Assembly (NCBI RefSeq): GCF_900105905.1
Contig: NZ_FNSV01000005.1
Location: 1,178,001 to 1,242,000 of the forward strand
Source: Rhodococcus koreensis
GTDB lineage: Bacteria; Actinomycetota; Actinomycetes; Mycobacteriales; Mycobacteriaceae
DNA: 64,000 nucleotides
Reading direction: 5' to 3'
The number at the start of each line of letters is the position of its first letter. Position 1 is the stretch's first letter. Below, one piece after another: positions 1-7,117 of this stretch. Both the position numbers and the translations under genes were made by a program. The notes below the pieces were generated by a model that did no database searches, had not been told where the DNA came from, and saw nothing but the letters and a program-made list of their open reading frames with translations.

Positions 1-6
1 TCGGCT

Positions 7-36
7 AATGTTCTCAACCGCACCACGGAGAACATT
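7..36. repeat. 9-bp inverted repeat upstream of the tRNA cluster
   Basis: Arms at 7-15 (AATGTTCTC) and 28-36 (GAGAACATT) are perfect reverse complements with a 12-base loop. It lies about 20 bases before the first tRNA. It could be the terminator of a gene outside the window, an RNA hairpin of the tRNA precursor, or an operator; nothing here decides between these. Confidence 0.35.
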
Positions 37-58
37 CTCCGCGAGTTACACGGTGCAT

Positions 59-131
59 GCGGACGTGGCGCAGCTGGTAGCGCACAACCTTGCCAAGGTT
101 GGGGTCGCGGGTTCGAATCCCGTCGTCCGCT
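59..131 (+). tRNA. tRNA-Gly(GCC), copy 1
   Basis: Cloverleaf read directly: acceptor arms 59-65 (GCGGACG) and 124-130 (CGTCCGC), T-loop GTTCGAATC, anticodon GCC within the arm around CTTGCCAAG. The 3' CCA is not encoded. The same sequence recurs at 380-452. Confidence 0.95.
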
Positions 132-155
132 CGAGAGGTTGGACTCAACCTTTAC

Positions 156-226
156 GGTGGAGTGGCCGAGTGGTGAGGCAACGGCCTGCAAAGCCGTGCA
201 CACGGGTTCGATTCCCGTCTCCACCT
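156..226 (+). tRNA. tRNA-Cys(GCA)
   Basis: Acceptor arms 156-162 (GGTGGAG) and 219-225 (CTCCACC), T-loop GTTCGATTC, anticodon GCA at 188-190. The 3' CCA is not encoded. It is the only member of the cluster that is not repeated downstream. Confidence 0.94.
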
Positions 227-227
227 C

Positions 228-299
228 GCGCGATTAGCTCAGCGGGAGAGCGCTTCCCTGACACGGAAGAGGTCACTGGTTCAATCCCAGTATCGCGCA
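228..299 (+). tRNA. tRNA-Val(GAC), copy 1
   Basis: Acceptor arms 228-234 (GCGCGAT) and 292-298 (ATCGCGC), T-loop GTTCAATCC, anticodon GAC at 260-262. It starts one base after the tRNA-Cys discriminator, so the three tRNAs are probably cut from one precursor. The 3' tail reads CCG, so CCA is not encoded in this copy. Confidence 0.94.
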
Positions 300-354
300 C
301 CGAGATAGATGCTAGATGCTCGACTGTTAGATGTTTGACTTGCTCGACAGTGAC

Positions 355-370
355 GGCCCCGCAAGGGGCC
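355..370 (+). terminator. Short GC hairpin between the two tRNA sets
   Basis: GGCCCC (355-360), loop GCAA, GGGGCC (365-370), followed by TTC rather than a T run. It may be a weak terminator or a processing hairpin separating tRNA-Val copy 1 from tRNA-Gly copy 2. Confidence 0.35.
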
Positions 371-379
371 TTCACGAAT

Positions 380-452
380 GCGGACGTGGCGCAGCTGGTA
401 GCGCACAACCTTGCCAAGGTTGGGGTCGCGGGTTCGAATCCCGTCGTCCGCT
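380..452 (+). tRNA. tRNA-Gly(GCC), copy 2
   Basis: Same mature sequence as 59-131, with identical acceptor arms and anticodon GCC. Copy 2 is followed after 16 bases by a second tRNA-Val, without a tRNA-Cys in between. Confidence 0.95.
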
Positions 453-468
453 CTCTTTTTTCCGTCCC

Positions 469-543
469 GCGCGATTAGCTCAGCGGGAGAGCGCTTCCCT
501 GACACGGAAGAGGTCACTGGTTCAATCCCAGTATCGCGCACCA
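469..543 (+). tRNA. tRNA-Val(GAC), copy 2
   Basis: Same mature sequence as 228-299 (acceptor 469-475 and 533-539, discriminator A at 540). This copy is followed by an encoded CCA (541-543), unlike copy 1. Confidence 0.94.
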
Positions 544-566
544 TTTCGCGTTCAACAGAACAGTTC

Positions 567-607
567 ACGACGTGCGGCCCCGGTCACAGACCGGGGCCGC
601 ACGTCGT
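567..607. terminator. Strong bidirectional terminator after the tRNA cluster
   Basis: Perfect 18-bp stem (567-584 with 590-607) and a 5-base loop CACAG. It sits between the end of the rightward tRNAs and the end of the leftward gene at 614, so it can serve both. There is no long T tract, which is common for actinobacterial terminators. Confidence 0.8.
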
Positions 608-613
608 TGTGCG

Positions 614-1102
614 TCAGGCGGGTCGGAGCCGGTTGGCGCCGGAGATCATCGCCCGCAGAGTCGATTCCGTGCCGGACTCCCCGATTCCCATCGCCCAGAG
701 CCGGATGCCGGCACTCTCACACAGCAGGAAGGTCGCTGTGCGGTGCCCGATCTCGTGCTGATGGAAAGACAGGATCTCCATCGCACACCCCGCGTCGTAC
801 AGCATCGAGGTCATGGCGGCGACGGGGCCGGGCGCGCTCGCACCGGTCTTGCAGATCGATTCGCCGATGCCGAGGGTAGCTTCGAAATCCCACATTCCGG
901 GTCCGGTCTTCGTTTCCGACCAGCTACCCAGGCGGAACGGGCCGTTGGACGGCGCGTAGACGGTGTCGAACGCCTTCCAGGCCATTCCGGCGGCCTCGGT
1001 GCGGAGTTCCGACGGCAGCGACTTGCCGTGGCGGGCGGCGAACGGGTCGGCGGCCGGTGCCGACGAGGGAAAGGTCGAAGCGAAAGAAGTGTTGGCGCTC
1101 AT
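614..1102 (-). CDS. Stand-alone LeuA regulatory/dimerisation-like domain protein
   Basis: The C-terminal half (about residues 75-162) reads like the C-terminal regulatory domain of 2-isopropylmalate synthase: a GPVAAM segment that resembles the family's GPVDA, a beta-rich core, and a terminal ANRL like the family's LNAL/ANRL ending. No TIM-barrel catalytic domain is present, so this cannot be an enzyme of leucine synthesis by itself. The start at 1102 is chosen because AGGAAG lies 9 bases upstream; an in-frame ATG at 1147 would add 15 residues (through TTR). It may bind a branched-chain ligand or pair with LeuA, but that is inference. Convergent with the tRNA operon across the 567-607 terminator. 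Confidence 0.6.
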   Translation of the reverse strand: MSANTSFASTFPSSAPAADPFAARHGKSLPSELRTEAAGMAWKAFDTVYAPSNGPFRLGSWSETKTGPGMWDFEATLGIGESICKTGASAPGPVAAMTSMLYDAGCAMEILSFHQHEIGHRTATFLLCESAGIRLWAMGIGESGTESTLRAMISGANRLRPA

Positions 1103-1335
1103 TCTCGTGGTCTTCCTGAAAGGAGGGAGGACCAACGCGTAGCTCAACGACCCGCAGCGAGGGGTCGGTCCGTATCAGACCCCGCTACGGCGGAGAACTA
1201 CGAGGATGCGCTGCATGGAGGACACTGTAAGCGACAACCGTCCGCCGAGACAACCCCGGTGCGTGCGGTAGTGCCGGCGACGGTCGGGTGACGAAATCGT
1301 TACCCCTGCTTCTGGAACGTGAGGAATTCCTCATG

Positions 1336-1341
1336 TATCGT
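1336..1341 (+). promoter_or_regulatory. -10 element of the 6C small RNA
   Basis: TATCGT fits the actinobacterial TANNNT -10 element. A TGGAAC at 1313-1318 lies 17 bases upstream as a possible -35. Transcription would begin at about 1347-1349, exactly at the first stem of the small RNA. Confidence 0.55.
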
Positions 1342-1346
1342 CGACT

Positions 1347-1416
1347 TTGCCATCCACCCCCCCGATGGCAATGAGCCCCAGCCATGACCCCCCATCCAAG
1401 GCTGGGGCTCAGTCTT
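1347..1416 (+). ncRNA. 6C RNA (B11-like small RNA)
   Basis: Two consecutive hairpins each carry a run of at least six C in the loop, the definition of the actinobacterial 6C RNA motif. Hairpin 1: TTGCCATC (1347-1354) pairs with GATGGCAA (1364-1371), with a seven-C run in the loop. Hairpin 2: GAGCCCCAGCC (1373-1383) pairs with GGCTGGGGCTC (1400-1410), with a six-C run in the loop; the second hairpin plus the T-rich TCTTGTT after it probably terminates the RNA. The family includes B11 of M. tuberculosis; C-rich loops of this kind can pair with G-rich ribosome-binding sites of target mRNAs. The strand is set by the C runs and by the -10 upstream. Confidence 0.85.
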
Positions 1417-1494
1417 GTTCCGGGCACCTCACCGACCGTCGCTTTCGGACATATCGCCCGCCGATCCGGAGAACGCTGCGCATCCCCGCAAAGT

Positions 1495-1512
1495 ATTGGA
1501 CACTCGTCCAAT
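1495..1512. promoter_or_regulatory. 18-bp palindrome, candidate repressor operator
   Basis: ATTGGAC (1495-1501), four-base spacer, GTCCAAT (1506-1512): a perfect inverted repeat of the size bound by TetR-type dimers. It is 32 bases before the start of the MFS gene at 1544. No regulator gene is adjacent, so the cognate protein is unknown. Confidence 0.55.
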
Positions 1513-1543
1513 CATCGGATGTCCACGATCGAAGGCCGGCCCC

Positions 1544-2764
1544 ATGACGGATCCACCACGCGCGGAAGTGTCCACCGACCACCGATCGGCACGGATCGCC
1601 GCCGCGGCCGCCTTCGGACTGCAGGGTTTTCTCCTCGCAGCCGTCCTCACCCAGCTGCCGCAGTACCAGGACCGATTCGGGTTCGACGACACGGTCATCG
1701 TGGTCGCCGTCGTGACCGTGTCCCTCATCGCCGGGGCGGGCAGCATCCTCGCCGAGCACCTGGCCCGCCGATTCTCCAGCAGGACGGCACTGCAACTCGG
1801 GCTCGCGACGATCGCGGCCGCAGGCGGGGTGCTCGGTTTCAGCCCGAACACCGCCGCCTTCTTCGTCTGCCTGTCCGCGTACGGGGCCGGACTCGGCATC
1901 GTCGACGCCGCCGCCAACATGCAGGCGGTGACGATCCAGCACGCCTACGGCCGCTTCATCCTGTCGTCGTTCCACGCGGTGTGGAGTGTCGGCGCCATTG
2001 CGGGCGCGCTCTTCGTCGCCGCGACGTCGGCACTCGGCGTGGGTGTCGCCGCCGCCCAGCTGACGGCGGCGTTCGTCGTGACCGCCGGTCTGGCCGGTTG
2101 CGGGCCCCGGCTCCTCCGCCGCCGGGAACCGGCGGGCACCGCCGCACCGGCGACCGGCCCTGTGGCCGTTCCGGTTCCGATCCGCGCCCTGCTCGCACTC
2201 GGTACCGCGATGGCGTTGTTCTATGCCATCGATTTCGGTGTCGCGAACTGGTCCGCGCTGTACGTCAAGAATGTGCTGCTCGCGGATGCGGGCACCGCTG
2301 CGCTGGCCCTGGCCGCGTACCAGTGCGCGGCCCTGGTGTCGCGGCTCAGCGGCGACTTCTGGGTCGCGAAGTACGGCGAGATCGCCGTCGTCCGTGCAGG
2401 TTCGGCGGTCGGTGTCGCCGGAATGGCGGTCGTCGTGTTCGCCGGGTCCCCGGCCGTCGCCATCGGAGGATTCCTCGTCGTGGGCCTCGGTGTCCCGGTC
2501 GTCGCTCCCCTGTGCTTCAGCGCCGCCGGACGACTGGCGCCCGCCGGACAGGTCGACGACGTCGTGGCGCGGATCAACCTGTTCAACTACGCGGGAACCC
2601 TCGTGGGCGGAGCGATCATCGGCGGCGTCGCCGCCGCGACCAGCCTGCGGATCGGGTTCGTGGTCCCGCTCCTGTTCGCGGTCGGGCTCCTGCTCCTCGC
2701 GCCCGCGTTCGCCCCGGACCGGGACCGCGACGAGCAATCCGAGTGGGCCCCCGATCGCGACTGA
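1544..2764 (+). CDS. MFS transporter (12 TM)
   Basis: About 406 residues with roughly twelve hydrophobic segments and the alanine/glycine-rich helix packing of the major facilitator superfamily. A charged loop follows the second segment. ATG at 1544 is preferred over the upstream in-frame ATG at 1415 because the longer reading would run back to the terminator of the 6C RNA and add a non-membrane, proline-rich leader; GAAGG lies 7 bases upstream. Substrate is not predictable from the sequence; the family contains sugar and drug exporters. The palindrome at 1495-1512 suggests repression by a TetR-like protein. It is transcribed alone; the next gene starts 23 bases downstream on the same strand. 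Confidence 0.85.
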   Translation: MTDPPRAEVSTDHRSARIAAAAAFGLQGFLLAAVLTQLPQYQDRFGFDDTVIVVAVVTVSLIAGAGSILAEHLARRFSSRTALQLGLATIAAAGGVLGFSPNTAAFFVCLSAYGAGLGIVDAAANMQAVTIQHAYGRFILSSFHAVWSVGAIAGALFVAATSALGVGVAAAQLTAAFVVTAGLAGCGPRLLRRREPAGTAAPATGPVAVPVPIRALLALGTAMALFYAIDFGVANWSALYVKNVLLADAGTAALALAAYQCAALVSRLSGDFWVAKYGEIAVVRAGSAVGVAGMAVVVFAGSPAVAIGGFLVVGLGVPVVAPLCFSAAGRLAPAGQVDDVVARINLFNYAGTLVGGAIIGGVAAATSLRIGFVVPLLFAVGLLLLAPAFAPDRDRDEQSEWAPDRD

Positions 2765-2786
2765 CAGCAGATGTTCTACTTAGGTC

Positions 2787-3128
2787 ATGCCGACTTGGGG
2801 ATGGTTCGTGATCGCGGTGGGAAACGTCTACATCGCGGTTCTGGTCTCGTCGCGGTCCTGTCGTGGCGGCTCGCACACCCCACCCGACCTGCACCCCGCA
2901 TCGACGTGGCGGCAACTCGACGACGCCACCCGGGACGAGGTGACGTGCCTCCTGGACCGGGGCCGGACCACCGAGGCGATCAAGCTTCTCGTCGCACGGG
3001 ACGGAATCGGCGTGCGGCACGCGAAGGCCACGGTCGAGTACGGCCGGACCGTTGCGGCGGCCGGCCTGCTGCGGGACAGTACGGGGATGACACTTCGGGA
3101 AGCGAAGGACGCGGTGGATCAGCTGTGA
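2787..3128 (+). CDS. Small membrane-anchored protein with L7/L12-C-terminal-like motifs
   Basis: 113 residues. One hydrophobic N-terminal segment (about residues 4-22) is followed by a soluble part carrying two copies of a helix-turn motif like that of ribosomal protein L7/L12 C-terminal domain: IKLLVARDGIGVRHAK and a second copy near the end with TGMTLREAKDAV. The resemblance is to the L7/L12 pattern IKxVRxxTGLGLKEAK. It lacks the L7/L12 N-terminal dimerisation part, so it is not a ribosomal stalk protein. Its stop overlaps the start of the GNAT gene (GTGA), so the two are translationally coupled. Function unknown. Confidence 0.7.
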   Translation: MPTWGWFVIAVGNVYIAVLVSSRSCRGGSHTPPDLHPASTWRQLDDATRDEVTCLLDRGRTTEAIKLLVARDGIGVRHAKATVEYGRTVAAAGLLRDSTGMTLREAKDAVDQL

Positions 3129-3655
3129 CTGTCGAAATCGACCCGGCGGGAATCTGGGATTCCGAAGCGATCGCCGACGTCGCCGCGGCGACGTTCCCCC
3201 TCGCGTGCCCGCCCGGGGCGACGCAGGACGACATCGCCACGTTCATCGACGACGTGCTGTCCGCCGAGCGGTTCTCCGAGTACCTCACCGACCCCGACCG
3301 CACCGTCCTCAAGGTCACGCACGGCGGGGCGATCGTCGGCTACGCGATGCTGATCGACGGGGAACCCGCCGACCCGGACGTCGGCAGGGTCGTGACCCTG
3401 CGGCCGACCACCGAGATCAGCAAGCTGTATGTGCTGCCCGGCAATCACGGGACCGGTGTCGCGTCCGCGCTGATGGATGCGATCGTCGAACGCGCGGTCG
3501 CGGCGGGGTGCGCCGGGCTGTGGCTGGGCGTGAACCAGGAGAACGTGCGAGCCCAGCGCTTCTACGCGAAGCACGGATTCGCGCAGGTCGGAACGAAGAC
3601 GTTCGTCGTCGGCACCCAGCTGCACCACGATTTCGTGATGCAGCGGGCGCTGTAG
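3125..3655 (+). CDS. GNAT family N-acetyltransferase
   Basis: 176 residues from the GTG at 3125, which overlaps the previous stop by four bases. The C-terminal half has the GNAT acetyl-CoA fold: strand EISKLYVLPG, the pyrophosphate-binding turn NHGTGVASALM (motif A, Q/RxxGxG/A-like), and the terminal segment NVRAQRFYAKHGF that is typical of motif B. The substrate is unknown; sequence of this type acetylates small amines or protein N termini. Convergent with zapE, eight bases apart. An in-frame upstream ATG (2771) is rejected because it would read through the preceding gene. Confidence 0.85.
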   Translation: MTVEIDPAGIWDSEAIADVAAATFPLACPPGATQDDIATFIDDVLSAERFSEYLTDPDRTVLKVTHGGAIVGYAMLIDGEPADPDVGRVVTLRPTTEISKLYVLPGNHGTGVASALMDAIVERAVAAGCAGLWLGVNQENVRAQRFYAKHGFAQVGTKTFVVGTQLHHDFVMQRAL

Positions 3656-3663
3656 CGGCCGGG

Positions 3664-4680
3664 TCAGCTCGCCGCGACCTCGAAACGCGAGAGCGCCAGC
3701 AGGCGCGACGTGGCACGCAGATACTTCTTCCGGTACCCGCCGGCCAGCATCTCGGGGGTGAAGATCGCGTCGAGCTTGGCCCCGGCCACGGTGACCGGGA
3801 TGCTCGCGTCGTAGAGGCGGTCGGCGAGGACCACCAGCCGCAGCGCGACCGACTGGTCCTCGGCGGGGTGGACGCCGTCCAGGAACACGGCCGGAATACC
3901 CGCGACCAGCTTGTTGTAGCGGGACGGGTGCAGCGTGCTGAGGTGCTTGCACAGCGCGTCGAAGTCGTCGAGCGTGGCGCCGGGGATGCTCTCGGCGCGC
4001 TCGGCGAGCTCCTCCGAGGAGATCGGGTCCGGGGCCGGCGGCAGGTCGCGGTGGCGGTAGTCGGGTCCGTCGACGCGGATCGTCTCGAAGATGGAGCCGA
4101 GCTTCTTGATCTCCCGCAGGAAGTCCTGTGCAGCGAATCGGCCCTCACCGAGCTGGCCGGGCAGCGTGTTCGATGTCGCCACGATGGACACGCCGCGAGC
4201 CGACAACTCCGACAGCAGGCGGGAGACCAGCATGGTGTCGCCCGGGTCGTCGAGTTCGAATTCGTCGATGCACAGGACGCTGTGGTCGGACAGCTGCTCG
4301 ACGGCCTTGTTGAAGCCGAGGGCGCCGACGACGTGCGTCAACTCCACGAACGTGCCGAACGCCTTGGGCGACGGGACGCTGTGGAAGATCGAGGCCAGGA
4401 GGTGGGTCTTGCCGACGCCGAAGCCGCCGTCGAGGTAGAGACCGGCACCGGTGGCCGGCGTCTTCTTCCCGAACAGGCCGCGTCGACCGCCGCTGCGGAT
4501 CTTCACGACCTTCTTCGCGAACTCCTCCGCCTTCTGGACCGCGGCGGCCTGGCTGGGTTCTGCGGGATCGGGAATGTACGACGCGAAGCTCACCTCGTCG
4601 AACATGGCCGGGGGCACCATCTGAGCTACCAACTGATCAGCGGGGACCACGGGGCTGCGATCGACAAGACGTGCATGCAT
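3664..4680 (-). CDS. zapE: ZapE/AFG1-type ATPase
   Basis: 338 residues. Walker A GGFGVGKTH and Walker B VLCIDEFELDD are clear, followed by the sensor segment VATSNTLP and a conserved C-terminal FLDGVHP/LVVLADRLYD region, as in the AFG1/ZapE AAA-like ATPases. E. coli ZapE is linked to FtsZ ring constriction; mitochondrial AFG1 to protein quality control. The order zapE-ribD diverging is the same as Rv2670c/Rv2671. ATG at 4680 is supported by a TACCCT -10 on the minus strand whose last base is 6 bases before the ATG, so the mRNA is probably leaderless. Confidence 0.92.
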   Translation of the reverse strand: MHARLVDRSPVVPADQLVAQMVPPAMFDEVSFASYIPDPAEPSQAAAVQKAEEFAKKVVKIRSGGRRGLFGKKTPATGAGLYLDGGFGVGKTHLLASIFHSVPSPKAFGTFVELTHVVGALGFNKAVEQLSDHSVLCIDEFELDDPGDTMLVSRLLSELSARGVSIVATSNTLPGQLGEGRFAAQDFLREIKKLGSIFETIRVDGPDYRHRDLPPAPDPISSEELAERAESIPGATLDDFDALCKHLSTLHPSRYNKLVAGIPAVFLDGVHPAEDQSVALRLVVLADRLYDASIPVTVAGAKLDAIFTPEMLAGGYRKKYLRATSRLLALSRFEVAAS

Positions 4681-4686
4681 ACAAGC

Positions 4687-4692
4687 AGGGTA
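4687..4692 (-). promoter_or_regulatory. -10 element of zapE, leaderless
   Basis: TACCCT on the minus strand, six bases before the ATG at 4680. Transcription starting 7 bases downstream of the element would begin at the A of the start codon. Confidence 0.5.
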
Positions 4693-4702
4693 TCCACGTG
4701 TT

Positions 4703-5503
4703 GTGATCACCAACATGCACCGTGTACATATTGCGACATTTTTCACACCGGACCGCCCGCCCGTCCGGGAGGAGTCCAGCGAATCGGCCGCGAACACGCT
4801 GCGCGAACTGTATGCCTACCCGGCGGAGACCCCTCGACCGTGGATCCGCGTCAACTTCGTGAGCAGCATCGACGGCGCCGTCTCGGTCGACGGGGTCAGC
4901 GGGGCGCTCGGCACCCCCGCGGACGCACTGGTCTTCGCAACCCTGCGGGAGTTGGCCGACGTCGTCCTGGTCGGGGCCGGAACCGTCCGGGCGGAGAACT
5001 ACGGCGGGGCGCGCGTGGGCGCCGAGGGCAGGCGTCGCCGGGTGGCCTCGGGGATGCCGGAGGTCCCGCCGATCGCCGTCCTGTCCGCCCGCGCCCACCT
5101 CGACCCGCAGGCCCGCCTGTTCACGGACACCGAGGTGGCCCCGATCGTCGTCACGTGCGCGGACGCGGACCCGGCGCGGATCCGCGCCCTCACCGACGCG
5201 GGCGCCCGGATCGTCACCGCCGGCGACGGGCAGATCACCAGTGAAGGACTGCTCGCGGCGCTGGACGACCTCGGACTCCGGCGGGTGCTCTGTGAGGGCG
5301 GCCCGAGCCTGTTCGGGCAGCTGATCGCGGACGACGCCGTCGACGAGGTCTGCCTGACTACGGCGCCGGTGCTCGCCGGGGGAACCGCCGGTCGCGTCGC
5401 GACCGCACCGAATGCCCGGATCACCTCGATGACTCCCGCGCACATCCTCACCGACACCGATGGCACCGTCCTCACCCGATGGGTGCGGATGCCCCGCCCG
5501 TAG
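4703..5503 (+). CDS. RibD C-terminal-like pyrimidine/folate reductase
   Basis: 266 residues consisting only of the reductase half of RibD (no zinc deaminase domain). Visible family motifs are NFVSSIDGAVS near residue 50, the NADPH-binding segment DVVLVGAGTVRAENY, and GGPSLFGQLI close to the C terminus. It corresponds by content and position to Rv2671, whose product can replace dihydrofolate reductase and confer p-aminosalicylate resistance when overexpressed; a role in riboflavin synthesis is the alternative. Start GTG at 4703; ATG at 4715 is also possible. It diverges from zapE with a 22-base gap, and its stop precedes the lipoprotein gene by 23 bases. Confidence 0.85.
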   Translation: MITNMHRVHIATFFTPDRPPVREESSESAANTLRELYAYPAETPRPWIRVNFVSSIDGAVSVDGVSGALGTPADALVFATLRELADVVLVGAGTVRAENYGGARVGAEGRRRRVASGMPEVPPIAVLSARAHLDPQARLFTDTEVAPIVVTCADADPARIRALTDAGARIVTAGDGQITSEGLLAALDDLGLRRVLCEGGPSLFGQLIADDAVDEVCLTTAPVLAGGTAGRVATAPNARITSMTPAHILTDTDGTVLTRWVRMPRP

Positions 5504-5526
5504 GGGAACCTGGCAGGGTGGTCGCC

Positions 5527-7083
5527 ATGCGCAGATCGGTGTTGCTCGCAATGGTTCTCGTGGTGTGCACCGCGTGCGGAGCCGGACCGTCCAACCGTCC
5601 GCACGTGGCAGTCGAGCGCGAGGGCGGCGGCAGCGAACCCACCGCGACCGAGAGCGAGAACCCCGACGCTGCCCCGCCCGTGTTGCAGACCCCGAAGAAC
5701 GACGTGGCGTGGACGGACTGCACGCAGAGCACGCTCGGCGCCCTGGGCCCGGGCACGACACCCCCTGCCGGGCTCATCTTCGAATGCGGCTCCTACGAGG
5801 CGGCCGTCGACGAGAGCGGCACCCTGCCCGGGACCTTCACGATGGGCGCGATGCGGGCGCGGCTCGCGGACACCCCCGAGAACGCGGCCCCGCTCGTGCT
5901 CACGTCGGGATCGGACCGGTCGTCGACCGCGACGCTCGCGGCGCTGAGCACCGGTGGTCTGACGTCGCTGCTGTCGACGCGTCCGGTGGTCGCGGTGGAC
6001 CGCCGCGGGATCGCCGCCTCGCAGGAGATCGAGTGCCTCACCCCGGAACTCCGCAGCAGCCTGGCGAATCTCGGGCAGTTCGACCCGGGGACGGGTGACC
6101 AGGTCGACAAGGTGACCGCGCTGGGCCGCGACGCCACCATCGCGTGCACCGACTACCTGCAGCCGCAGGAACTCGCGTTCGACAGCACCCACGCCGCCGA
6201 CGACATCGAGGAACTGCGCCGCACCTGGGACGTCGACGCGCTCGGGATCCTCGCCACCGGCAACGGCAGCGCCGTCGCGCTCAGCTACGCCGCCAAGTAC
6301 CCCGGCCGGGTCGGCCGGCTCGTCCTCGACTCCCCCGCCGTCACCACAGTGGACGCCGCGACCGTCACGGAGCAGCAGGTGGCGGGTCAGGAGGCGGCGT
6401 TCGACGCGTTCGCCCGCCAGTGCACCGCCCTGAACTGCTCTCTCGGCGCCGATCCCCGCGCCGCGGTGACGGACGCCGTCACCCGCGCCGCGAACGGCCA
6501 GATCCCGCGGGTCTCCGCGAACGCCCTCCTCACCGCGGTGTCCGGGTCGCTCGCCGCGGCAGGCGGCGACCAGCAGGGCCGTGTCCGCGCCCTGTCGGAT
6601 GCGGTGTCCGCCGCCCTCGCCGGGAACACGGCGCCGATCCTCGCGGCGATCGCGCAGGCCGAGGCCGCCTACGAGAGCGACGGCCAGTTCATCACCCGCT
6701 GCACGGACGGCCAGCAGTGGCCCGCACCCGACCGGGTCCGGGAACTGCAGAAGCTGTGGGGCGAACGGTTCCCGCTGTTCGGCCCGAACGCCGCCGTCGG
6801 CCTGCTCACGTGCACGTCCTGGCCCGCGACCGCGCCCCCCGCCCTGCCCGGCGAGCTGACACTGCCGGTCCTGGTGCTCAGCGGCACCGCCGACCCGGTC
6901 GTCGGGAACGCCGGGGTGGGGACGGTGACGGGGGCCGTGTCGAGTGCCGGCGCCGCGACGGCGACGCTGACGTGGCACGGCAGCGGCCACCCCGCCACCC
7001 ATTCGGACTGCGCGCAGAAGTCGATCGTCACCTACGTCACGGACGGGAAGCTGCCGCCGGACGGCAGCGCCTGCCCCGCTTAG
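5527..7083 (+). CDS. Secreted/lipoprotein alpha/beta hydrolase, TAP-like
   Basis: 518 residues. An N-terminal hydrophobic segment ending in CTAC (Cys at residue 17) suggests a signal peptide, possibly a lipoprotein. The catalytic domain has a Tyr-rich beta core, RPVVAVDRRGI, the nucleophile elbow GNGSAVAL, and a C-terminal TAP-like domain with LVLSGTADPV and GSGHPATHSDC supplying the acidic residue and histidine. Such proteins are exported tripeptidyl aminopeptidases/proteases of the SCO7095/Rv2672 type. It follows the ribD-like gene as Rv2672 follows Rv2671. ATG at 5527 is used because the in-frame ATG at 5479 lies inside the preceding gene and would hide the signal peptide. Confidence 0.87.
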   Translation: MRRSVLLAMVLVVCTACGAGPSNRPHVAVEREGGGSEPTATESENPDAAPPVLQTPKNDVAWTDCTQSTLGALGPGTTPPAGLIFECGSYEAAVDESGTLPGTFTMGAMRARLADTPENAAPLVLTSGSDRSSTATLAALSTGGLTSLLSTRPVVAVDRRGIAASQEIECLTPELRSSLANLGQFDPGTGDQVDKVTALGRDATIACTDYLQPQELAFDSTHAADDIEELRRTWDVDALGILATGNGSAVALSYAAKYPGRVGRLVLDSPAVTTVDAATVTEQQVAGQEAAFDAFARQCTALNCSLGADPRAAVTDAVTRAANGQIPRVSANALLTAVSGSLAAAGGDQQGRVRALSDAVSAALAGNTAPILAAIAQAEAAYESDGQFITRCTDGQQWPAPDRVRELQKLWGERFPLFGPNAAVGLLTCTSWPATAPPALPGELTLPVLVLSGTADPVVGNAGVGTVTGAVSSAGAATATLTWHGSGHPATHSDCAQKSIVTYVTDGKLPPDGSACPA

Positions 7084-7117
7084 CGGAGGTGTTCCGCCCG
7101 ACACCCACAGGGGGTGC

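Noticed and set aside
8-879. Open frames across the tRNA cluster
   Set aside because: The region is explained by five tRNAs and a terminator; the frames contain translated tRNA repeats.
1373-1410. Simple terminator reading of the 1373-1410 hairpin
   Set aside because: Together with the preceding C-loop hairpin and a -10 element it fits the 6C RNA motif better; the hairpin may still end that RNA.
4999-7104. A 701-codon minus-strand open frame opposite the ribD-like and hydrolase genes
   Set aside because: Antisense shadow of conserved genes; no start context and no protein-like motif.
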